Shown here: in pieces, positions 1 to 5,547 of the stretch
How positions within the stretch are numbered: the stretch's first letter is position 1
How the letters are laid out: each line of letters begins with the position of its first letter
Source: Aequoribacter sp003520285
GTDB taxonomy: Bacteria > Pseudomonadota > Gammaproteobacteria > Pseudomonadales > Halieaceae
DNA: 5,547 bases
Assembly (NCBI GenBank): GCA_963966765.1
Contig: CAXAAR010000115.1
Coordinates: 1 to 5,547, forward strand
Direction: 5' to 3'
Notes under the pieces: generated by a model
Database searches by the model: none
The model's input: only the letters and a program-made list of their open reading frames with translations
Told to the model about the DNA's origin: nothing
Program-made: the position numbers and the translations under genes

Positions 1-2177
1 GCCCGAGTGACTGGAGACGATTCTCCGCCTCGCTCCAAGAAGCAGCTCTTGACACCAGCACAGGGGGTCCGGGAATCCCAATCGTATGGGGCACCGATGC
101 CGTACACGGCCACAACAATGTGATGGGTGCCACGATATTCCCGCACAATATTGGTCTGGGTGCCGCGAATAATCCCGGTCTCCTTTTTGACATTGGCGCG
201 GCAACAGCGCGAGAGATTGCTGCGACCGGCATTCACTGGACCTTCGCTCCGACCCTCGCTCAAGCAAAAGACTTCCGCTGGGGGCGAACCTACGAAAGCT
301 ACAGCGATGATCCGAGTCTGGTCGAGCGTTATGCAACATCCATCATCAATGGCATCCAATCTGAGCGCATTGGCGCCACCGCCAAGCATTTTATCGGCGA
401 CGGCGGCACCCAAGCAGGTATCGACCAGGGTAATACTCTGCTGAACAAGTCTGAGCTTTTAGACCTGCATGGCTCCGGATATACCGGCGCAATCGCCGCC
501 TCAGTGCAGACAGTTATGGCCTCATTCAACAGCATCAATGGCAATAAAATACACGGTGACAAATCAATACTGACTGGCCTACTGCGCGATGAGCTCGACT
601 TCAAGGGCGTCGTCGTCAGTGATTGGAATGGTATTGCTCAGGTGCCCGGCTGCAGTAATTCATCATGCGCTCAAGCAATTAACGCGGGTATTGATGTAGT
701 CATGGTACCCAACGACTGGCGTACTTTTATTGATACAACAGTCAAACAAGTAAGAGCCGGGGCTATCGCCGAATCTAGAATCGATGATGCGGTTCTCAGA
801 ATTCTCAAATTCAAAGAGTGGCTGGGTCTTCTCGATTCAGATATCACCGACTCAGCGAAGAATCAAAATTTGGATGTTGGTGTACACCGAGACCTTGCTC
901 GTGATGCTGTCCGTCAGTCTCTGGTATTACTAAAAAACAATCAGCAGACGCTGCCCATCAAGCCAGACCAATCGATCTTAGTAATCGGGGAAGCCGCCGA
1001 TAGCATACCTCAGCAAGCCGGCGGATGGTCCGTGACTTGGCAGGGTGACAATACCACCAACCTTGATTTCCCGGGCGCTACGAGTCTATTAGATGGAATC
1101 GAAGCGGCGGTTAGCCGTGCTGGCGGTTCGGTAAGCTATGCCTCCGAGTTACCCACAACTGGCCAGCCAGATGCCGTTATCTATGTCTTTGGTGAGAAAC
1201 CATATGCCGAGGGCGCTGGGGATTTAAGGCGTCTAGAATTATCCCGTGCTGACCTGACAGAGTTAGAAGCTATTCAGAGCTACCGACAGCAAGGTATCCC
1301 AGTAACCACCGTTTTCTTGACTGGGCGGCCGCGTTGGACAAATCCTGCTATTAACCTGTCGGACGCCTTCGTGGTGGCTTGGCTTCCGGGTACCGAGGGA
1401 GCGGGTATTGCAGACCTGATTCTGCAAGACCCAACCGATCCGACCTATGATTTTAGTGGCCGCCTCCCATTCGCCTGGCCGGGAGCCAGCGTCAATGCCA
1501 ATGACATAGAGCAATCAATAGATACCTACCTATTTAAGCGGGGCTTCGGCCTAACGCTGAGCGACACGCAAAACCTACCATTACTGAGCGAGAATCCGAG
1601 CAATACCATCAGCGGCGTAGTCGAGCGCACCGAAGTGAGTGCGCTACCCGCGCCGGCTGAGGACGTATGGGTTCTTAGCAACGGAAGCATTGAACCTATC
1701 TGGGAGGGGGGGATCGGAGCCTTCGATGCAGCGATTGGCTACTCAACCTGTAACAACGATAACGGCGCCGCATGTCCAAGTATCAACTGGTCGTTTACGG
1801 CGGACACCGAGCGCGGCCAGGTACTTGAAGTGACCTACCCAGTAGCTGCCCAGCACGCAGGATTGTTTATCGAAACAAACGAGCCAAAGGATCTTCGCGA
1901 GTTTCAGGCGGGTTATTTGCAGTTCGATATGAAGCATGTGGCGGGTGACAACCACTACACCATCAAACTTGACTGTGTTTACCCCTGCAGCTCAGCCGAC
2001 ATTGCTCTTGGCAGTATCGAAGAGCTGACATGGCAAACAGTCAGTGTGCCCGTATCTGATTTCACCCGCACTGGTCTTGATCTTTCTAGAGTCAGTACCG
2101 GGATTGTGATTTGGGCGACCAATCACAATGGCAGTGTATTCCGACTCACCAATGTTCGTTTCACTCAAAACCCGTAG
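1..2177 (+). CDS. GH3 exo-beta-glucosidase/glucanase, ExoP type (5' end missing)
   Basis: Glycoside hydrolase family 3 enzyme expected to remove glucose from non-reducing ends of beta-1,3/1,4-glucans and oligosaccharides, outside the cytoplasm. The frame is open from the left edge (first full codon at 3) to TAG at 2175-2177, giving 724 residues. Numbering from that codon: the partial TIM-barrel domain is about 1-290, with substrate-binding WGTDAVHGHNN (D32), RWGRTYE (92-98), KHFIGDGGT (K128, H129) and the nucleophile D207 in VVSDWNG. The alpha/beta sandwich domain is about 306-519, with GGWSVTWQG (W342, W346) and GEKPYAEGAGD, whose E398/E403 region should supply the acid/base, probably E403. 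W208 and W346 probably match the two tryptophans that sandwich glucose in barley ExoI. Residues about 545-724 form a beta-sandwich resembling the Exop_C domain of Pseudoalteromonas ExoP. Cysteine pairs C217/C222, C583/C591 and C658/C662 fit an exported, disulfide-bonded protein. Roughly 100-130 residues, including any signal peptide, lie left of the window. The family is certain; the exact glucan linkage is inferred. Confidence 0.95.
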   Translation, partial: PSDWRRFSASLQEAALDTSTGGPGIPIVWGTDAVHGHNNVMGATIFPHNIGLGAANNPGLLFDIGAATAREIAATGIHWTFAPTLAQAKDFRWGRTYESYSDDPSLVERYATSIINGIQSERIGATAKHFIGDGGTQAGIDQGNTLLNKSELLDLHGSGYTGAIAASVQTVMASFNSINGNKIHGDKSILTGLLRDELDFKGVVVSDWNGIAQVPGCSNSSCAQAINAGIDVVMVPNDWRTFIDTTVKQVRAGAIAESRIDDAVLRILKFKEWLGLLDSDITDSAKNQNLDVGVHRDLARDAVRQSLVLLKNNQQTLPIKPDQSILVIGEAADSIPQQAGGWSVTWQGDNTTNLDFPGATSLLDGIEAAVSRAGGSVSYASELPTTGQPDAVIYVFGEKPYAEGAGDLRRLELSRADLTELEAIQSYRQQGIPVTTVFLTGRPRWTNPAINLSDAFVVAWLPGTEGAGIADLILQDPTDPTYDFSGRLPFAWPGASVNANDIEQSIDTYLFKRGFGLTLSDTQNLPLLSENPSNTISGVVERTEVSALPAPAEDVWVLSNGSIEPIWEGGIGAFDAAIGYSTCNNDNGAACPSINWSFTADTERGQVLEVTYPVAAQHAGLFIETNEPKDLREFQAGYLQFDMKHVAGDNHYTIKLDCVYPCSSADIALGSIEELTWQTVSVPVSDFTRTGLDLSRVSTGIVIWATNHNGSVFRLTNVRFTQNP

Positions 2178-2195
2178 CAAAGCCCCGTGCGGAGA

Positions 2196-4013
2196 TCAGG
2201 GCGTCACCCAGATAGGCGAGCTATAGGCTCGCTCTTGGATAGACTCAGGGTACTCGTCTGGCGATTCAATTTGTAAAGCAACAGCGTCGTATAGCGAGTG
2301 CCGCGGAGTCGGAACTTCTAACACTCTGACGTAATAAAACGCCCTTTGCCCGGGCACATAATCCTGATCGATCCAAAGTGCCTTGAGCTGACCGCTGCCC
2401 TGGGTTCTATCATAAGTTGCAGTCGAGGTATCCACGGTGCTGGGGAGAGACTCGAAAGAACCGTCGGCATGCCGAGCTCTTAATGAGCCGCCATCGATAT
2501 CATAAATGCGCTCCTCTGCCTCGCCCTGCTCATTGATAAACCCCTTCACAACTTGGATACGGTCGAGTCCACCACTCTCAGGATCTCGCTGAGCATCGAT
2601 CATTAGCACCGGCGTCCCGCGTCCCTCTGAACTCAGTGAACCCCCCATGGGGACACCGCGCGCATATCCGCGGGCGACGTAATCGACCGAGGCAAGGTCA
2701 TCTTCAGTAAAATCCCAACCAGCAAAAACGCGCAGCCCAATTCTGGAGCCGGTTGTAGCGTAGACTTCTTTACTTTTAAATGCAGCCACGATGGCTTCGC
2801 GGGTATTGTCTTTGGCCCACACTGCCGCAATGCCAGACGCTGACATATCCCAACCCCGTCTGCCATTGCGCGGAATCAGCTTTCGCTCTGGCGTCGAGTC
2901 AGTTGCTTGCTTGCCATGAAAGTTATTCTCTTCAGAACTCGACAGCGCCGTGTGTGAATCTGTCGCGCCAATCATCCCGAACGCAAACGGATTAACATCT
3001 AATTGATGTGCTACCTCTAAACCATTTAATAAACCACCCCGCGCATAGTTCCCAGACAGGTCAATATTTGCGTCAGAGTCTAAACCGCCAATTAAGACTT
3101 CATAAGTCTCGAAATCGGCAAACTCGTCATTCGGTGAGAGCAGCGGGTGTGTCTCTGAGTCACCCTTTGTTTGCGTCACTTCGGCAACGGTCTCCCAACG
3201 ACTGCGCAACCGAGCGTACTCAGCCGTGATGGGAGAGCCATCGAACATTGACATTTCAAAGGTGCGGCCTTTCGACAGATTCATATTGTGCGGTATAGAC
3301 ACAAACTCGGCGCCCACGCTTGGCTGGATTTGATCGAGCCAAGTCCACAGATCCTCTGGATTGACGCTATCGATCGAGCTGAACGGTAAGAATTGACTGG
3401 CTGTGTTCTGATCACCATCCATGAAAACAACGCGATGAAGATTCGCGCCGTTCGGCAAGGCTGACCACTCCCATCCAATCAATGCAGTGAATACACCGGG
3501 CTGATTGTGCTGATCGGCGATCGCAGCGGTCGTCGACCATGGTGATCGTCGAATGGCCTCAGACTGAAGCTCGTCCACCATACTGTCGTCGCCAGTTGCC
3601 GCACTGCTCACCAGTCGAGAAAACACCTCTGCACTTTTGCCTTGCTGCATCATCGGCAGCGCATAACGGCCAAACTCTGTCGCCAGAACGTCTACATCAC
3701 CGGCTGCGAGCCGCATCGGAATCGCCGTTAACTCAGCATGGTCCGAGACCACAAGGAAATCCAAAGGTCGATTGCGCTGTACTCTCGATTTATGAAAAGG
3801 ATGAACAACCGGGAGGCCTTTCGCGTATCGATAAGCCGTATCGGGATCGGTCGTACGGTTCTGAAATAGATACGCGTCAAAAGAATATGAGGTATGCAAA
3901 TGCGTATCACCCCAGAGTAAACGCGTGCTGTGCTCATTCTGTGAGCTCTCGGCCAACACTTGAGAGACACTGAAGCACATCACACACCCGATAACACGAC
4001 TCACAAAGCGCAT
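2196..4013 (-). CDS. Exported DUF3604 family protein (PHP-like metallohydrolase, substrate unknown)
   Basis: Complete 605-residue protein of the DUF3604 family (Pfam PF12228), which resembles PHP/amidohydrolase-type metal-dependent hydrolases; I know no firmly established reaction for it. Visible candidate metal ligands: GDTHLHTSYSFDA near the N-terminus (H38, H40), DFLVVSDHAE (D91, H92), WEW (E182), SIPHN (H242) and GMIGATDSHTAL (D352, H354). These match PHP motifs in order, so the site looks intact. Residues 1-21 (MRFVSRVIGCVMCFSVSQVLA) form a plausible Sec signal peptide with cleavage after VLA, so the product should be periplasmic or secreted. Start choice: ATG at 4013 has AAGG (minus strand, 4020-4023) at 6-nt spacing and puts the signal peptide at the N-terminus. 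ATG at 4019 abuts that site, and GTG at 4064 would add 17 residues that spoil the signal. It converges with GH3 (18-bp gap) and diverges from avtA. Length is normal for the family and there are no frameshifts. Confidence 0.9.
   Translation of the reverse strand: MRFVSRVIGCVMCFSVSQVLAESSQNEHSTRLLWGDTHLHTSYSFDAYLFQNRTTDPDTAYRYAKGLPVVHPFHKSRVQRNRPLDFLVVSDHAELTAIPMRLAAGDVDVLATEFGRYALPMMQQGKSAEVFSRLVSSAATGDDSMVDELQSEAIRRSPWSTTAAIADQHNQPGVFTALIGWEWSALPNGANLHRVVFMDGDQNTASQFLPFSSIDSVNPEDLWTWLDQIQPSVGAEFVSIPHNMNLSKGRTFEMSMFDGSPITAEYARLRSRWETVAEVTQTKGDSETHPLLSPNDEFADFETYEVLIGGLDSDANIDLSGNYARGGLLNGLEVAHQLDVNPFAFGMIGATDSHTALSSSEENNFHGKQATDSTPERKLIPRNGRRGWDMSASGIAAVWAKDNTREAIVAAFKSKEVYATTGSRIGLRVFAGWDFTEDDLASVDYVARGYARGVPMGGSLSSEGRGTPVLMIDAQRDPESGGLDRIQVVKGFINEQGEAEERIYDIDGGSLRARHADGSFESLPSTVDTSTATYDRTQGSGQLKALWIDQDYVPGQRAFYYVRVLEVPTPRHSLYDAVALQIESPDEYPESIQERAYSSPIWVTP
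2215..2236 (+). terminator. Candidate terminator hairpin for GH3, inside the 3' end of the DUF3604 gene
   Basis: A perfect 6-bp inverted repeat, GCGAGC (2216-2221) and GCTCGC (2227-2232), is separated by the 5-nt loop TATAG. A G-U pair (2215/2233) extends it. It begins 38 nt after the GH3 stop and is followed by only a short pyrimidine stretch (TCTT), so the U-tract is weak. It lies within codons for the last residues (ERAYSS) of the convergent gene, so coding constraint could also explain it. The 18 bp between the two stop codons hold no better terminator. Seen: the repeat. Inferred: termination. Confidence 0.35.
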
Positions 4014-4019
4014 ATTCAT

Positions 4020-4023
4020 CCTT
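4020..4023 (-). promoter_or_regulatory. Ribosome binding site deciding the DUF3604 start
   Basis: The minus strand reads ACTAAGG, then ATGAAT, then ATG. AAGG is a short Shine-Dalgarno match 6 nt before the ATG at 4013 and 0 nt before the ATG at 4019. Spacing therefore favours 4013 as the start, shorter than the longest possible frame by 17 codons. Confidence 0.5.
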
Positions 4024-4047
4024 AGTCTTATTGTGTAAAAGCGAATC

Positions 4048-4053
4048 AGTATA
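4048..4053 (-). promoter_or_regulatory. Candidate -10 box for the DUF3604 gene
   Basis: TATACT on the minus strand matches the sigma-70 -10 consensus at 5 of 6 positions and would give a leader of roughly 30 nt before the ATG at 4013. No good -35 lies at 16-18 bp. The best TTGA-type hexamer, TTGAAC (minus strand, 4078-4083), is 24 bp away, which is too far. The promoter is therefore weak, activator-dependent or misidentified. Confidence 0.25.
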
Positions 4054-4120
4054 AGCCACACCACTACATTCGCCTATGTTCAAGTCATAACGAAGATTCG
4101 CACTGGCTCTCAATAACACT

Positions 4121-4168
4121 GGGCTCATGACTCGCTGCCAAACTAGCGGTTTCAATGAGGCTGAGCCC
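4121..4168. repeat. Inverted repeat in the divergent intergenic region
   Basis: GGGCTCA at 4121-4127 and TGAGCCC at 4162-4168 are perfect 7-bp complements separated by 34 nt. A smaller stem, CGCT (4133-4136) with AGCG (4145-4148), nests inside, so the transcript could fold into a two-tier hairpin. It sits just upstream of the candidate avtA -10 and covers the expected -35 position, as an operator might. A 7-bp pair with a loop under 40 nt is expected about 0.5 times by chance in 190 bp, so it is suggestive only. Confidence 0.3.
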
Positions 4169-4178
4169 TCTGTAGAAT
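4151..4178 (+). promoter_or_regulatory. Candidate avtA promoter
   Basis: TAGAAT at 4173-4178 matches the sigma-70 -10 consensus at 5 of 6 positions. A poor -35, TTCAAT (4151-4156, 3 of 6), lies 16 bp upstream. Transcription would begin near 4185, leaving a leader of about 19 nt. No strong Shine-Dalgarno precedes the avtA ATG; the nearest purine-rich piece is GGA at 4189-4191, 12 nt away. Initiation may be weak, or may need an upstream activator given the poor -35. Confidence 0.3.
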
Positions 4179-4203
4179 CTCGGGTTTTGGACATCTCTGC
4201 GCG

Positions 4204-5457
4204 ATGAGCTACTCTGACTTCGGTAAGAAATTCACTCAATCCTCGGGCATTGTCGAGCTCATGAATGATCTGGGCGAGGCTCTTAGCATCAATCCAAATA
4301 TGCTCTTTTTAGGTGGCGGAAACCCTGCCCAGATTCCAGCGGCACAAGCACTGTTTAAAGCGCATCTGCAGAGTATTGTTGGACAACAGAGTCAAATTGA
4401 CCGGCTGCTTGGCAACTATCAATCGCCCCAGGGCGACCCCTCAGTTTGCGACGCGCTGGCCTCTTACTTGAAGCGAAATCTCGGCTGGGATGTGACCCGC
4501 AAAAACATTGCGATTGCTAATGGAAGTCAATCTGCCTTTTTCATTATCGCCAATCTGCTCGCGGGCCAGAGGGGTGATCAAGAGACCTCTATCCATCTGC
4601 CGGTTTCACCAGAGTATGTTGGTTATGCTGACAGCGGCCTGAGTGACAATTTTTTCTCGGCGAGCAAGCCCACCATCGAGCTTTTGCCCAATCGAATGTT
4701 CAAATATCACGTCGATTTTGACCACCTCGATATTCCGATGACCGCTGCGGCTTTATGCATTTCGAGGCCTACCAACCCAACCGGTAATATGCTGTCGGAT
4801 ACTGAAGTAGAGCATTTGAACGCTCTAGCAGAAGCCCGAGGTATACCGTTAATTATTGACGGCGCCTATGGATTGCCATTCCCTGACATTCGCTTTGTGC
4901 CAGCAACGGCAATATGGAATAACAACATCATCATGATGCTTAGCTTGTCTAAGTTGGGACTCCCGGGCGTTCGCGGTGGCATTGTGATTGGTAACGAGGA
5001 ATTCATCTCTGATTTTAACGCAGCCAATACGGTCATCAGTCTTGCATCAGGCACCCTAGGGCCCATGCTGTTGGAATCGATGATCAACAATAACGACCTT
5101 GACCAGCTCAGTAATTCCGTTATTCAGCCCTACTACCAGTCAAGTAGCGAGTTTATTGTTGCTGAAATTCAACGAGAAATGAGTGACTTACCGGTTCGAA
5201 TTCACAAAGCTGAGGGCGCTATTTTTGTTTGGATCTGGTTGCAAGACTTACCTATCACCAGTCACGCGCTGTACCAGCGCTGCAAACAGCGTGAGCTTCT
5301 GGTTGTGCCGGGTGAACACTTTTTTATTGGTTTATCTGACCAGTGGTCACACAAATATGAATGTCTGCGTCTGTCACATGCACAGCCTCGTTCAGCGATC
5401 AGTGCCGGCATTAAAATTTTAGCGGAGGAGGCGCGCGCCGCCTATCGAGATCGCTAA
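4204..5457 (+). CDS. avtA: Valine-pyruvate aminotransferase AvtA
   Basis: Complete 417-residue cytoplasmic PLP enzyme of fold type I. It interconverts L-valine plus pyruvate with 2-oxoisovalerate plus L-alanine, so it serves alanine supply and branched-chain amino acid balance. Similarity to E. coli AvtA, as I recall that sequence, runs from the first residues (MSYSDFGKKF versus MTFSLFGDKF) to the end (GIKILAEE), which fixes the ATG at 4204 although its ribosome site is weak. Diagnostic stretches: LGGGNPAQIP (36-45), NGSQSAFF (106-113, cofactor phosphate region), SPEYVGYADSGL (135-146), SRPTNPTGN (187-195, with N191), IIDGAYG (D219 for the pyridine nitrogen, Y222), SLSKLGLPG (247-255, K250 the Schiff-base lysine), R257 for the phosphate, and R389 in LRLSH for the substrate carboxylate. 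All key residues are present. E. coli has DNAYG where this protein has DGAYG, a probably tolerated change. It is transcribed away from DUF3604 and forms no visible operon in the window. No signal peptide or fused domain is seen. Confidence 0.95.
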   Translation: MSYSDFGKKFTQSSGIVELMNDLGEALSINPNMLFLGGGNPAQIPAAQALFKAHLQSIVGQQSQIDRLLGNYQSPQGDPSVCDALASYLKRNLGWDVTRKNIAIANGSQSAFFIIANLLAGQRGDQETSIHLPVSPEYVGYADSGLSDNFFSASKPTIELLPNRMFKYHVDFDHLDIPMTAAALCISRPTNPTGNMLSDTEVEHLNALAEARGIPLIIDGAYGLPFPDIRFVPATAIWNNNIIMMLSLSKLGLPGVRGGIVIGNEEFISDFNAANTVISLASGTLGPMLLESMINNNDLDQLSNSVIQPYYQSSSEFIVAEIQREMSDLPVRIHKAEGAIFVWIWLQDLPITSHALYQRCKQRELLVVPGEHFFIGLSDQWSHKYECLRLSHAQPRSAISAGIKILAEEARAAYRDR

Positions 5458-5547
5458 ATCAGAGACTCGACTATTCACTTCCCAGTCACAAGCGGGGTAC
5501 ACTCAGAATCCGCAGTTAACTGAGTGGTTTGATGCGGTCACATCACC
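5458..5547. other. 3' flank of avtA, no assignable gene
   Basis: These 90 bp run to the window edge. Two possibilities cannot be resolved. On the minus strand, one frame is open from the right edge to a TGA at 5503-5505 (last residues would read SVNCGF), which could be the tail of a convergent gene. On the plus strand, a frame from 5459 to the edge has no stop (it includes AGYTQNPQLTEWFDAV) but has no ATG or GTG start, and a separate ATG at 5532 lacks a good ribosome site. No coding call is justified. Confidence 0.5.
5500..5526 (+). terminator. Weak candidate terminator hairpin after avtA
   Basis: CACTCAG (5500-5506) and CTGAGTG (5520-5526) form a perfect 7-bp stem around a 13-nt loop, 42 nt after the avtA stop. 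Only GTTT follows, so it lacks a real U-tract and has modest GC. It could be a weak terminator, a regulatory site for a gene to the right, or chance. Confidence 0.25.

Noticed and set aside
120..125. GTG/ATG at 120-125 as the start of the GH3 gene
   Set aside because: The same frame is open to the left edge, and codons 3-119 encode conserved GH3 sequence (IPIVWGTDAVHGHNN) that contains an active-site aspartate, so these codons are internal.
3539..3973. 144-codon plus-strand open frame opposite DUF3604
   Set aside because: It lies wholly antisense to the conserved N-terminal half of DUF3604. The translation is rich in Arg, His, Pro and Ser, with no family resemblance, as expected for a shadow.
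3984..3995. Lipobox-like VIGC at residues 7-10 of the DUF3604 protein
   Set aside because: The cysteine would be at position 10 with almost no hydrophobic segment before it, too early for a lipoprotein signal; a standard Sec cleavage after VLA fits better.
3934..4239. 101-codon minus-strand open frame spanning the divergent intergenic region
   Set aside because: It overlaps the well-supported starts of both DUF3604 and avtA, shows no recognisable domain, and has the irregular composition of a shadow frame.
4204..5457. MocR-type regulator, MalY-like lyase or other fold-I aminotransferase
   Set aside because: There is no DNA-binding domain, and similarity to AvtA covers the whole length, including the AvtA-like N-terminus and GGGNPAQIP segment.
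1..5547. Defence system, mobile element, CRISPR array or RNA gene
   Set aside because: I saw no transposase or integrase motifs, regularly spaced repeats, target-site duplications or tRNA/rRNA-like sequence on either strand; nearly all bases are in three well-recognised genes.

Overview
The window most likely comes from a marine or aquatic gammaproteobacterium. The third gene closely resembles enterobacterial AvtA along its whole length, including the exact N-terminus. The first gene is the exo-beta-glucanase type known from Pseudoalteromonas, and base composition is moderate (close to 50% GC by eye). The taxonomic placement is an inference from family resemblance, not a search result.

Layout: (1) Positions 1-2177, plus strand: the 3' 724 codons of a glycoside hydrolase family 3 exo-beta-glucosidase/glucanase (ExoP type). 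Its true start lies left of the window, so the ATG/GTG codons near 120 are internal. (2) Positions 2196-4013, minus strand: a complete gene for an exported DUF3604 protein, a PHP-like metal-dependent hydrolase of unknown substrate. It converges on the GH3 gene with only 18 bp between the stops; a compact hairpin just inside its 3' end could terminate GH3 transcription. (3) Positions 4014-4203: a 190-bp divergent intergenic region with candidate promoters in both directions, a 7-bp inverted repeat and a 26-codon open frame that runs into the avtA start. (4) Positions 4204-5457, plus strand: a complete avtA, valine-pyruvate aminotransferase. (5) Positions 5458-5547: a short 3' flank with a weak hairpin and no assignable gene.

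How the genes relate: GH3 acts outside the cytoplasm on beta-glucan oligosaccharides (laminarin-like or cellulosic) and probably belongs to a glucan-use locus extending to the left. The DUF3604 protein is also exported, but nothing in the sequence ties its substrate to the glucan. AvtA is a cytoplasmic housekeeping enzyme linking alanine/pyruvate and valine/2-oxoisovalerate, and its orientation gives no reason to put it in the same pathway. Strand arrangement means the three genes are in three separate transcripts.

I found no mobile element, CRISPR array, tRNA or rRNA, toxin-antitoxin pair or defence gene, and no convincing sign of a previously undescribed system. The main unknown is the substrate of the DUF3604 enzyme; the remaining findings are modest regulatory or boundary observations.
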